This document shows, in pieces, positions 17,345 to 25,540 of a DNA stretch of 64,000 nucleotides. Under the pieces are notes generated by a model that was not told the DNA's origin, made no database searches, and worked only from the letters and a program-made list of their open reading frames with translations. The stretch comes from CAIXSC01 sp046349915 (GTDB lineage Bacteria; Planctomycetota; Planctomycetia; Pirellulales; Pirellulaceae): contig JAXMBL010000003.1 in NCBI GenBank assembly GCA_046349915.1, positions 62,001 through 126,000 of the forward strand, in the 5' to 3' direction. Made by a program: the position numbers and the translations under genes. Positions within the stretch are counted from its first letter, which is position 1, and each line of letters opens with the position of its first letter.

Positions 17345-17930
17345 GAACTCGGCGTACTCGGGAGGACGCGGGACGAGGCACGGCGGGACGCCGCGAGAGA
17401 GACTCGGCAGGGGGAGGCGGTGGGAACGGCGGCGGTCCGGTCCGTCGCGGTCGCCAGCGTCTCGCGGTAGTTCCACGGCAGCCGGGCCTCGGGGGTCAGC
17501 GCGGCCTGCGCGGCGTTTCGATGGAGTTCTTGGAGGTAGTCGAACGGATTGATCTCGTTGGACTCGCACGTCTGAATCAGGCTCATGTGCAGATCGCCGA
17601 CCGCTGCGCCGTTATCCGTCATGAAGAACAACGAAGTCTTGCGATGAATGATGGGCTTTCTCAGGGCTCGTCCGCCGACAGGCGTTCCTTCTTCGCTGCG
17701 GCGTTGATGACATAAGCGACTTTCATCGACTCCAATACATGCCGACACTCTGCGGGAAAGTTCGCACTCGCGTCCACGAAGTACCGGTGCGCGTGCGCGA
17801 TGCAGTTCGCGACGATCGTTTCGAATTCAGCCGAGACGTTGCGCGACAACGCATCGCTCATCTGGATCGGCGGCGCCAGTTCCGCCTCGCGAAGCTTCAG
17901 GACTTTCGCGAGGTTCTCGCCAGCATGCTG
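17345..17930 (-). pseudogene. tnpC: IS66-B TnpC fragments
   Basis: Two pieces of TnpC in different frames. The upstream piece (17930 to about 17665) covers LAPPIQMSDALSRNVSAEFE and HAHRYFVDASANFPAECRHV. A deletion then joins it near 17665 to the C-terminal piece GRALRKPIIHRKTSLFFMTD, DLHMSLIQTCESNEINPFDY and LQELHRN. The removed part includes the DNN..E catalytic block present at 16186-16860. The C-terminal tail after LPWNYRE shows what IS66-A interrupted in the other copy. Confidence 0.75.
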
Positions 17931-17964
17931 GTTGCCGCTGAAGTACAAGGCGATGTGACGGCCT

Positions 17965-18269
17965 CTTACACATTCCCCCGCCTTGGCTCTGGCCATTCCC
18001 GGGGCATTCGCAGATGTGCTCGTCGGCCCCACAGAACGAGGCAGTTCAATAAATCAAGGCGATCGCCCTGGGAAAGCCCGTGGCGCCGAGTCCACGCGAT
18101 CAGCGGCCAAGCGACATTGTTTCTGCATCTCGTCGCAACCGACTCGGACCACCCCCGCAACGCGACTCACGCCATAGCGCCCGGCCAGCTCGATGGCGAG
18201 TTGCCACAGCTTCTGTGGAATCCGAGCCCCACGAACGCCTCCGCGCCGCTGCCGACCACGCCCCGCCAT
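17965..18269 (-). pseudogene. tnpA: IS66-B TnpA fragment
   Basis: Begins MAGRGRQRRGG at 18269, lacks about 17 residues relative to the other copies, and continues GARIPQKLWQLAIELAGRYG and SVRVAGVV-type HTH sequence. It then shifts frame and ends near 17965 at the deletion junction with tnpC sequence. Confidence 0.7.
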
Positions 18270-18394
18270 CCCTCTGCTCTCCGAGTCCCTTGAACCCAGT
18301 TGGCAACCCTAGCAATTGGGGCACGACAGATCACGCAGGCTTGCCGAAAGGACACGCACCACCAGCCACTCTCTCATCAGAATCAATCAAGGCC

Positions 18395-19607
18395 TCAAGT
18401 TGAAACCACCACTGAAATCTGAGATTCAATCGGCGTGTAGAGGTCGACCTGAGTGGACTCAGTTTCGAGGGAGAGGATCAGCGAATATTTGGCGTCTCGA
18501 TTCCAGCGATTCAAGCCGGGTCGCTCTTTCCACCAACCGGTGACCGGATACACGGCGAGCATTCCACTGGCGGCGAGTTGGGCGGCGGCGCCGGTCCAGA
18601 CATCAGAATGAATGGAGCCTTTGCAGCGCAGGTTAGAGCCGATCGTCCAGCTTCGGTCGTCGGTGGCGGGAGTGAAGGAGTCCTCGTCCTCTTCCCACGC
18701 CGACCTCGTGATGCGTTTGAGGAAGTCAGCCTCTGTGTCGGTAGGCCGCTTGATGTCGAATCGCAACCCGTGCGATTGGTAGCGATGTTTGTGCTTCCAG
18801 CCTCTGCGGCCTGGACTTGGTTCAACGAAATACGAAAGCGTGACTCGCAGGCGTACCGTTTCGCCGCCCAATTGCTCAAGCACGTCCTTCGGCCACGGAA
18901 GTGTGTGCAATCGCATGTCCCTCGTCTTGATACTTTTTTGGCCTTTGTCGCTGACGACCTGATCGAATGGCTGGAGGGAATCCTCAATGATCAGCGTCGC
19001 ATTATTTCTCGCGCTCCAAAGAGCGCGGTTCAAATTGGGGACGCCATGTCCATAAACGCGAAGCCGGTTGTGCCGCTGGTCGTACGGAAAATCGGCGAGC
19101 ATCGGAGGTGTCCAGCGAGCCGAATGTATCAGAAGTCCGCGTACAGTTTCGGGAGAGAGGTTCCGGTAGCGGGACCATATGATTGCCGCAAAGCGAGCCG
19201 CCAGAGGCGTGGCCGCGCTGGTATCGCCTGTTGTTGTGAGCAAAGCGCCGGTCGGGCTTGTTCGAGTCGTCAGCAACATCAGGTCATCGACATAATCGGC
19301 TCGACCGGTTGTGGGGTCGATGGCGAGATTCCCGCCTTCCATCACGATGTCTGGCTTGATCGGCCAAGACTTGTTTTCCCAAACGACCGACGTTCGACTT
19401 GCCGGGCTGAGTTGTCCCGCGTTTGCAATCGGCCTCCAGTTTGCATATTCGCTCGAGTGGATTTTCGATCTGAGCAACGAGCGATTGGCTATGCGGCACT
19501 CGATCACGCGGTGGTACGCGGAACTCTGACGAGCCGACCGGTTTGGCATAGGTGTACAGCTTGACCGAACTAGTCTCGCGAGGAAAAAGATGAGGTCGTT
19601 GCTCCAT
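18395..19607 (-). pseudogene. ietS: IetS-like subtilase (S8) of an IetAS defence system, internally deleted
   Basis: The start MEQRPHLFPRETSSVKLYTY at 19607 lies 3 bp after ietA. It gives the characteristic N-terminus of the subtilase partner (EFRVPPRDRVPHSQSL). Near 19450-19470 the frame switches and the sequence jumps to the C-terminal catalytic part: LSPASRTSVVWENKSWPIKP, DIVMEGGNLA, and the serine-nucleophile block TGDTSAATPLAARFAA. A C-terminal beta-rich domain follows and ends VDLYTPIESQISVVVST. The segment with the catalytic Asp and His is missing, so the protease cannot be active. IetS proteins are usually about twice this length. In known systems the ATPase and subtilase together protect against phage. 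Confidence 0.75.
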
Positions 19608-19610
19608 GAA

Positions 19611-20625
19611 TCATGCACTCGCATCCTGGCTGATGGCAGCGCCGCTGGCCCGTTCAATTCGTCGCCGGTCCTGAAGCATGGCAATCAGTGATTGTGATTT
19701 CACATGACCACGGTCGTGCAAAATGCAATCTTTGGCAGCGTCGTCGCAAGCTCTCGCAATCTCGGCGTGGCTAAGACCATCCGCGGCTTCGTGAATCTTC
19801 TTCCATGCGGGTCGGGGTCCAAGAAAAACGCGAAGACGATTGCGAATCAACGCAGACGCTTGTTCCGAATCAGGGCGATCGTAACGGATCACATCGTCGA
19901 ATCGACGAAAGAGAGCTTCATCCAGCATCGCTGCATAGTTGGTCGCGGCAATCACGATGCTGTCCGAGTCGTCCTGTTCCAGAAACTGCAGGAAGGAATT
20001 CAATACTCGGCGAATTTCACCAACGTCGTTCTTGGCTCCTCGATCCGTTCCTATCGCATCGAACTCGTCGAAGAAATAGACGCCTTGTGTCTCCGCCATC
20101 GCATCAAAGATCATTCGCAACTTGGCGGCCGTCTCGCCCATGAACTTCGTAATCAGCCCGTGAAGTTGCACAGAGAAAAGTGGAAACTTGAGTTCGCCCG
20201 CCAGAGCCGAAGCAGTCATCGTCTTGCCGCAACCTGGTGGACCAACCAATAGCAGTTTTCGGCGTGCCGAGTAACCATGCTCCCTCAGACGTGACTGGCT
20301 TCGATACTCATGAAGCACTCGCTGCAACGCTGCCCCGGTGTCGCGGCAGAGGACCATTTCCGAGAGACGAGTTTGCGGGTAGGACGCGACGAGCAGAGCC
20401 GCCAATTCGCCAGTGGGCCGAGCGATCGGAACGGCGCCGCCTAATTTCCCCGGCGGCCTGCTTCCGTTTGATATCATCGACCAGATCTCGAAGCTGCTGA
20501 GCCAACTGCCCTTTGCCACCGCGCGCGGCGTCTGCGGCGATCTGAAGGGCTACGGAAGCGAAATGCTCACCGTTCCCCTCACCGTAGCTCTTCAACAGGG
20601 CTTTGACTTGTTCCGCAGTCGCCAT
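19611..20625 (-). pseudogene. ietA: IetA-like AAA+ ATPase of an IetAS defence system, one frameshift
   Basis: Begins MATAEQVKALLKSYGEGNGE at 20625 with the helical N-terminal region (FASVALQIAADAARGGKGQL). A single-base indel near 20440 (GGCGGCGCC region) moves the rest to another frame. The ATPase core is otherwise complete: Walker A VGPPGCGKTMTAS, Walker B GVYFFDEFDAI, sensor-1 IVIAATNYA, and arginine-finger block RRFDDVIRYDRP. Repaired length is about 337 residues. Its stop is 3 bp before ietS, the operon order known for IetAS. I infer loss of function, although an assembly error at this one position cannot be excluded. Confidence 0.75.
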
Positions 20626-20873
20626 CGCTCAGATAGCTCGTTGTTCCAGTTTCCTTGCCTGAAGTCATTCACAAGAGGTCATCTTACCCCAATTCATCGT
20701 CCAAGTCAGTCGCAACCTTCGAACTCGTCGGCAGATCCAGATACCTCTTGGCGCCAGTGTGACCTTGATCGGCTTGCTGGTGAGCTTAACTTCATCGATC
20801 AGTTGATATTCGCAAGACTTGACCGTCACTCAGAGACGACCAACTTGCCGCCCTTGTTTGCCTGTGCTGGAGC

Positions 20874-21323
20874 TGCGGTTTTCCATTTCGAATGCATACC
20901 GAATTCAAACCGTGTCAGAGGTTCAAAGAACCCCGCAGTGAATTGGGTAGGCTTCTATTCGCTCCAAGTTCTTCACCGAGTGCCCCAAGCATCGCGCGAA
21001 CTCGCTTCGCAGGGAATGGCCTCGTCCTTGGAAAATCCCGAGCCCAGGAGGGTTCGCAGTCATTAGCCGGTGGTTGAGCGTAGCGACACTACCGGATGGA
21101 GAGGTTGAGGCGAGCACTGCCGTTACCACTACCACAAGCAACGAGTCAGATCTCATCCTCATGCGGGCCGCGTTGTCGTCGTGCGTGCCATGGGAACCGG
21201 TGGTGTCGCTGCGCTCAACCACTGGCTAATAGCTATCAAGCCTCCGGCTTGAAGGACAATTCCCTCTCGCGGATAAGTGTTATTGATGGCGAGTGTTGCT
21301 CGCCACGGATCATCTTCTAAGGT
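20874..21323. repeat. Dispersed repeat R, copy R2 (about 450 bp)
   Basis: Direct repeat of R1, with scattered substitutions. It contains the palindrome TCAAGCC-TCC-GGCTTGA at 21236-21252. With R1 it brackets the deleted IS66-B copy and ietAS; with R3 it brackets hicAB. The 20626-20873 stretch just before it shows no gene. After its end, similarity to R3 continues to about 21372. Confidence 0.8.
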
Positions 21324-21390
21324 GTGGAATAAGTTGCCACTGCACTGCCATTGGTCAAACTCGTGGACGCTATCTATTTCCCAAAGCCAG

Positions 21391-21837
21391 TCATGCGTGC
21401 TGTTCGCTTTCCTTGCGTTTCCGAGAAGTGCCTTTTCGGGCGACAGCTTTGTGTTTCCCCTTGGTTGCCTTGGCGGAGAGCTTCTTTGCGGTTGCGGCTT
21501 TGACGGCCCCTATCCGCAAAACGGCTTCCTGGAGCTGCTCGGCGACCCACGCATTGAGGCTCTTGCCAGAAATCGCCGCCGCGACATTCACCTGCCGGTG
21601 CAAGTCTGGCGGAATTCGGGTGACGAACTGACCGGAAAACGGCTTGTCAGGGGTTTCGCCGCGAGTTTCGCAGAACTCAAGGTAATCATCGACGGACTCG
21701 TGGAACGCCCTCTTCACTTCGGCAACGCTGTCGCCCTGAAAAGTGATGACGTCGCGGGTGTTGATTACCTCGCCATGAATGATACCGGCGTCTTCGTCGA
21801 ATTCGACTTTGCCGATATAGCCTTTGTATTCCATCAT
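21391..21837 (-). CDS. hicB: HicB-family antitoxin
   Basis: A 147-148 residue antitoxin. The N-terminal half is the partial RNase-H-like HicB fold (YIGKVEFDEDAGIIHGEVIN, VAEVKRAFHESVDDYLEFCE). The C-terminal half has a ribbon-helix-helix segment (FVTRIPPDLHRQVNVAAAIS, SLNAWVAEQL) for DNA binding, and a lysine-rich tail. The start overlaps the hicA stop by ATGA (two consecutive ATGs, 21837 or 21834), so translation is coupled. HicB neutralises HicA and with it binds the operator. The toxin-first order is typical for hicAB. Confidence 0.88.
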   Translation of the reverse strand: MMEYKGYIGKVEFDEDAGIIHGEVINTRDVITFQGDSVAEVKRAFHESVDDYLEFCETRGETPDKPFSGQFVTRIPPDLHRQVNVAAAISGKSLNAWVAEQLQEAVLRIGAVKAATAKKLSAKATKGKHKAVARKGTSRKRKESEQHA

Positions 21838-22088
21838 GGCGTGACTCCCGCCTCTGTCAGGAACCGCCGCATGGACTTAACGGCTCCCTTGTCTGTTTCC
21901 TTTTGAGGGTGCGGCCGGTGAAACACGGCTCGGATGCCGTTCAGAGCGATCCGCACGCGTGATCCGGCCCCCTCGGTGATCTCCGCACCCGCGGCCTCAA
22001 GCATGGCCTCAATGTCCCGCCAAGCGATGTTCGGCCTGACCGGGTCCTCGAAAATCGCTTCCAGCGTGCGTCGGTGCTTCGGTCCCAT
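21834..22088 (-). CDS. hicA: HicA-family mRNA interferase toxin
   Basis: An 84-residue toxin of the double-stranded-RNA-binding-like HicA fold: MGPKHRRTLEAIFEDPV, DIEAMLEAAGAEITEGAGSR, and the C-terminal FHRPHPQKETDKGAVKSM block, in which histidines include the catalytic residue of the family. HicA cleaves mRNA when not bound by HicB. I chose the ATG at 22088 rather than the upstream in-frame codon at 22127, because the latter would put the 19-bp operator palindrome (22101-22119) inside the gene and add residues not expected in the family. Confidence 0.85.
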   Translation of the reverse strand: MGPKHRRTLEAIFEDPVRPNIAWRDIEAMLEAAGAEITEGAGSRVRIALNGIRAVFHRPHPQKETDKGAVKSMRRFLTEAGVTP

Positions 22089-22100
22089 GCTGCCCTCAAT

Positions 22101-22119
22101 AGTATCATCGGATGATACT
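22101..22119. promoter_or_regulatory. Palindromic operator of hicAB
   Basis: Perfect inverted repeat AGTATCATC-G-GATGATACT, 9-bp arms around one base, ending 12 bp upstream of the hicA start codon. Its position and symmetry fit the site bound by the ribbon-helix-helix domain of HicB to repress the operon. Confidence 0.75.
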
Positions 22120-22194
22120 GCCGTCAACTTGCGTGTTTTGATCCGCAGTTCAATCCCAAGGCTCGAAGAAATTGGGATCGTTCATGATCACTGG

Positions 22195-22339
22195 CTATCA
22201 AGCCTCCGGCTTGAAGGACAATTGCCTCGCACGGATAAGTGTTCTTGATGACGAGTGTAACTCGCAGCGGATCATCCTCGAAGGTGTCGCACAAGTCACC
22301 ACCGCACGGCCATAGAGCAAACTCGCGGACGCTCCGAGG
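22195..22339. repeat. Dispersed repeat R, partial copy R3
   Basis: Diverged copy of the 3' part of R, starting at the palindrome TCAAGCC-TCC-GGCTTGA (22198-22214) and continuing past the R2 end to CGCGGACGCT. Only this part is present; the 5' 360 bases of R are absent. 22128-22194 shows no feature. Confidence 0.65.
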
Positions 22340-22411
22340 ATCGTGCATTGGCTTCGCGAGGATGCGTGCTGAGTTGCGGAATCCGTTCGGGTTACTTAAC
22401 TTGCGCTGTCC

Positions 22412-22543
22412 ATGGCCCTCCTGTGGATGCAGAGGTTGATCGGTGTGGAGTACGAACTGCCGGAGCAGATCTTCTCGATGCCGCCTGTCGATCCTCACAG
22501 CGTCATGTTCGCACTGGAGCGAATCGCGATCCAACGGCTTTAG
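22412..22543 (+). CDS. Possible 43-residue ORF, unknown
   Basis: Open frame MALLWMQRLIGVEYELPEQI followed by FSMPPVDPHSVMFALERIAI and ending QRL. It has an in-frame stop (TAA) four codons upstream. It lies just before the methyltransferase gene. No family recognised and no clear ribosome-binding site. It could be a remnant of a larger gene or chance. Confidence 0.25.
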   Translation: MALLWMQRLIGVEYELPEQIFSMPPVDPHSVMFALERIAIQRL

Positions 22544-22561
22544 GCTAGGAGTTGGCGACGT

Positions 22562-23236
22562 ATGGACGATTTATCCAACCGAACTACCTACGGACGTATG
22601 GCGCGGTTTTACGACTGGTGCGCCGACTTGGGCAGCCTCGGGGCAATTCCATTTGTCAAGAAGCTGCATCTCCAATACTTGAGGCCGGGAGACTCGATCA
22701 TTTACGTGGGCGCGGGAACGGCTGAGGAAGCAGTCCTGGCAGCCAGGCGGGGGCACCGGGTATTTCTCCTGGACTCGTCCAGCCAAATGCTGGCCGTCGC
22801 TTGGGGGCGAGTTTGGAAGGCGGGCTTAGAGTCGGAGGTCACTCTTCTGCATGAGGATTTCTTCTCATGGAAGTCGCCCCTGAAGGTGGATGCCGTGGCT
22901 CTGCACTTCTTTCTTGATCTCTTCAACCTCGAAGACGTCAAGGTGGTTCTCGAGAGAGCGAAAGGCCTGTTGAACTCGGAAGGGCGTATCTTTGTTGCGG
23001 ACTTTTCCTGCCCGAATGGTGTATTTCTCGTACGGTTTGCACAGTGGTGCTACCAGCAGGGCGCGGCGCTATCGTGCGCCCTGCTTGCGAAACAGCCGTG
23101 GCACCCTGTACTGGATTACGCTTTGGCCTGCGAGAACTCAGGAATGACAATCGAACAAAGACTCAACGTTGGTTGGCGCTGGTTTGGCAAGAGTTGGTTC
23201 GTCTTCTTGTCCGCCAAAGTCGCTGTTTCGGCGTGA
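22562..23236 (+). CDS. Class I SAM-dependent methyltransferase
   Basis: A 224-residue protein with a Rossmann-type SAM site: motif I SIIYVGAGTAEEAVLAARRG, acidic strand-2 residue in VFLLDSS, then VTLLHEDFFSW and LKVDAVALHFFLDLF (motif IV). It resembles the family used for quinone or small-molecule methylation, but the substrate cannot be told. The start ATG follows CTAGGAG about 9 bp upstream. It stands alone between repeat R3 and a palindrome-rich gap. Its association with the defence genes to the left is positional only. Confidence 0.8.
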   Translation: MDDLSNRTTYGRMARFYDWCADLGSLGAIPFVKKLHLQYLRPGDSIIYVGAGTAEEAVLAARRGHRVFLLDSSSQMLAVAWGRVWKAGLESEVTLLHEDFFSWKSPLKVDAVALHFFLDLFNLEDVKVVLERAKGLLNSEGRIFVADFSCPNGVFLVRFAQWCYQQGAALSCALLAKQPWHPVLDYALACENSGMTIEQRLNVGWRWFGKSWFVFLSAKVAVSA

Positions 23237-23970
23237 AAGTCGTCCCGGCGTCCTGAGGCGAACACCACTCGAAGGTGGAGCATCAGTCAACGTATTCCAC
23301 CGGCGAATGAACTCGACGAATTGGCCGTCGCTGGTGAGCCGACCTGGGGCAATGCCCCAGGCCACGGTGAACGAAGGCTTACAGCCTTCGCGGAAGACGC
23401 CGCAATTGAAGAACTTCCTTCTCACACTTCCATAACTGCGAATCTTGATGACAGGAATGCCTGTCAAGATTGCTCATCGTGAATCGCCTGAAGCAAAGCG
23501 ACTTGAAGAACTCCAAGTCAAATTTGGAGACAGGGTTTGGCCGACTGTGCATCTAGGGATGTAGCACCCTGGAAGAGTACAACGCCCAAATGTTCGGTCG
23601 GCGCGAACAGGACCTAGCGTGACTCGTCGCTTGGTGTGAGTAGGTTGAGTATTGACGACGCACTGCTGGGCGTTGCGGAGTGAGTGCTTGCTTTGGCTGT
23701 TCGGATTCGCTCGGCTGGAATGGAGAGGGATAGGGTGAGGAGTCGCTGTTCTTGCTTTCGGGGCGGGGGTTCTGGTGCTGGGCAGGTTGAAAACCTGCCC
23801 CACTTTGCATTGCCCTTTTCTGCTTGCTTCTTGGCTGGCTGTTTCTCTCGTAACGCAAGACGACGATCTAGGCTCTGCGGTAGACGGCAGGGTAGGATGC
23901 GGTTTCCGGTCTCGATGGCTCGCCGGCTACGCTGCCGCTGAGTTGGGTCGTTTTGCTAAGGAGTAAGGTC
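23237..23970. repeat. Gene-poor stretch with several short palindromes
   Basis: About 730 bp without a convincing gene. It contains CCTGGGGC-AAT-GCCCCAGG (23343-23361), CGAAGGCT-TAC-AGCCTTCG (23372-23390), a bulged hairpin AATCTTGA..CAGG/CCTGTCAAGATT (23441-23471) that could act as a terminator, and GGGCAGGTT-GAA-AACCTGCCC (23780-23800). An AAGGAG site near 23960 belongs to the next gene. Confidence 0.7.
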
Positions 23971-24498
23971 ATGCTGGTCGGTCGCTATCCTGAAATCACG
24001 ACCAGGGATAGGATAGCTAGATACATTGCGCTGACTCTTGTCTGTCTTTTTCTCTTGCCATGGATTGCCTTGGCCCTCGGCTGTATCTTGCTGGGCGTTC
24101 ATGGAATCATTCGTGGAGAGCCCATGGCCATCATTGGCCTGCCCGCGGGCATCGCTTTGTTGCTTGCGGGACCGCTCTTGTTCTACCTTAGAAGACGATG
24201 GCATCCACCCATTTGTCAGTTTGAATTCGACGGCCATGAACTTAAATACGCGTTCAGGGAAAATCAGCGCGTCGAAACTCGGTCGGTCCATGAGATCCGT
24301 AGGATTGATTGCAGAAGACGCGCTAGGAGTCGCAAGACCTGGGGCTACGATGTGATGTTCGAGGATCGGAGTTGGATCTATGTTGCTCGGTCGCTAACGA
24401 ACGCTGACGAGCTTTACGAGGCGCTGAGTGCTCATTTGGCGGATCGATCGCGATCCGTCGCGGAGCAACGCGGCCGCGAAACGGATTCCGCGGGATGA
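23971..24498 (+). CDS. Small membrane protein with two transmembrane helices
   Basis: A 175-residue protein starting MLVGRYPEITTRDR. The ATG at 23971 is preferred over a TTG 18 bp upstream because AAGGAG ends about 8 bp before it. Two hydrophobic segments (ALTLVCLFLLPWIALALGC and MAIIGLPAGIALLLAGPLLF) are followed by a soluble C-terminal domain of about 100 residues (FEFDGHELKYAF, VMFEDRSWIYVARSL). That domain looks like a bacterial PH-like beta domain. No close family recognised. Function unknown. Confidence 0.6.
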   Translation: MLVGRYPEITTRDRIARYIALTLVCLFLLPWIALALGCILLGVHGIIRGEPMAIIGLPAGIALLLAGPLLFYLRRRWHPPICQFEFDGHELKYAFRENQRVETRSVHEIRRIDCRRRARSRKTWGYDVMFEDRSWIYVARSLTNADELYEALSAHLADRSRSVAEQRGRETDSAG

Positions 24499-24610
24499 CG
24501 CAATGCGCAGGGCAAATTGATTGGCCTACGCTCAATACAAGAGTGTTTGCGCGAATGATACCACTATTCAAGAAGCTCAATCTTGGCGGCAATAATATAG
24601 TTCTGGTGCT

Positions 24611-24631
24611 GGGCAGGTTGCAAACCTGCCC
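24611..24631. repeat. Palindrome GGGCAGGTT-GCA-AACCTGCCC
   Basis: Perfect 9-bp arms with a 3-nt loop, flanked by the same TTCTGGTGCT and CACTTTG sequences as the copies at 23780 and 25541. It lies between convergent genes, where a bidirectional terminator would be useful. Confidence 0.75.
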
Positions 24632-24702
24632 CACTTTGGCATCCCCAAGCAAGCTTGGGGCGAGGATGATACGGCTTTCTTGGTGTAACGGTCTCTCGCC
24701 GG

Positions 24703-25083
24703 TTAAGTGATCTTTGCTTTGGGAAACAGCGAGAGTGTTAGATTGGTGTAATCGATCACAAGTTCCTTCCCGAGCAACAGTCCGACTCCCAAGAGCGGCG
24801 TCGTGCCTGTATTGGCAATCACTTCAAGGTTTCTAAACTCGCCGAACCAACTAATCTCGCAATGACAAGTTGTCAGGAGGGGTTGCGATCCATCTGCAAG
24901 TACTCCGTCTACGGTTCCAGACGGGGTGAGCCCGAGTTCCTGAACTGTTGCTTGTGGTAAGGCAAGATCACCCGTAAATCCAGTGTCGATCCAGACGGCA
25001 AACGTCTGTTCTGGACTACTTTTATTGGACCTCATTTGGATTTGCAGGATTGCTCGACCAACGCGGTCGACGATGCCTTTCAT
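24703..25083 (-). CDS. Clan AA (retropepsin-like) aspartic protease
   Basis: A 126-residue protein with the single-domain retropepsin motif VWIDTGFTGDLALP (catalytic Asp in DTG), a flap-like middle and the second hydrophobic-glycine motif LLGVGLL. Single-domain enzymes of this clan act as homodimers. The start overlaps the stop of the upstream small gene by ATGA (25080-25083), forming a two-gene unit. Bacterial relatives of this size are often found in such pairs with a small partner. The substrate and role are unknown. Confidence 0.75.
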   Translation of the reverse strand: MKGIVDRVGRAILQIQMRSNKSSPEQTFAVWIDTGFTGDLALPQATVQELGLTPSGTVDGVLADGSQPLLTTCHCEISWFGEFRNLEVIANTGTTPLLGVGLLLGKELVIDYTNLTLSLFPKAKIT

Positions 25084-25331
25084 CTTTCTTGCATTCCAAA
25101 ATGGATGGCAGCGGGATGTCCAACTCTGAAAGTGTGAACCAATCGATCGGGGTATCGCTGCCTGGCTTGCTCGATGGCGTCGCTGATCGTCGGTGCAACG
25201 AAATAATCGCCGGACTCGGGCTCGATCGCGACGAATGCATCCGGATTGCTAGCGATCAGTCCGGCTTGGATTCTTGCGAATATTGGCCGCGCGACCGCGG
25301 CCACTTCTTCAAGACTTAAGGGCATGAGCAT
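25080..25331 (-). CDS. Small conserved partner of the aspartic protease, unknown function
   Basis: An 81-83 residue protein beginning MLMPLSLEEVAAVARPIFAR (start at 25331 or at the second Met, 25325). It contains DAFVAIEPESGDYFVAPT and ends HFGMQER. The middle DAIEQARQRYPDRLVHTFRV resembles the small DUF-type proteins that precede clan AA proteases. The 4-bp overlap with the protease gene indicates co-translation. It might be the protease substrate, inhibitor or an antitoxin-like partner; that is speculation. Confidence 0.6.
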   Translation of the reverse strand: MLMPLSLEEVAAVARPIFARIQAGLIASNPDAFVAIEPESGDYFVAPTISDAIEQARQRYPDRLVHTFRVGHPAAIHFGMQER

Positions 25332-25540
25332 TGCCTTTCAGCAGACGGAAACGTTTCCGAGGCCTCCAGTTCTAGCGGAAACTGCCGAAGAGATGAAGGA
25401 TTAGATGGTGCGGGGACGGAGCGAGGGGGATACGGCTTTCTTGGTGTAGAGGTTTCTCGCCGGACTGGGTTGGGTTTCGCGGCTGGCTTGGAGAGGAGGA
25501 GGATGCGCTGTCTTGCTTTTGGGGCTTGGGTTCTGGTGCT

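Larger units (their letters stand above)
17312..18355 (-). mobile_element. IS66-B internally deleted copy with both ends
   Basis: A 1044-bp minus-strand element bounded by GTGTCCCTTCGGCAAGCC at 17312 and its inverted partner ending at 18355. It retains a tnpA fragment (17965-18269) and tnpC fragments (17345-17930); tnpB and the middle of tnpC are deleted. It resembles a non-autonomous deletion derivative that could be moved in trans. No matching 8-bp flanks are visible (cgaaggta and gcaccacc). Confidence 0.75.

Noticed and set aside
18395..19684. 429-residue ORF as an intact peptidase
   Set aside because: Its first 80 or so residues are out of frame relative to the true IetS N-terminus, and the catalytic Asp and His regions are absent.
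20923..21222. Small proteins of 66-99 residues in repeat R (also 17009-17209)
   Set aside because: They coincide exactly with the dispersed repeat, lack ribosome-binding sites and show no coding bias; repeat sequence translated by chance.
17221..22339. R repeats as integron attC sites
   Set aside because: Repeats are regularly placed between units, but no GTTRRRY/RYYYAAC core pair or integrase was seen, and the repeat is far too conserved and too long in R1 and R2.
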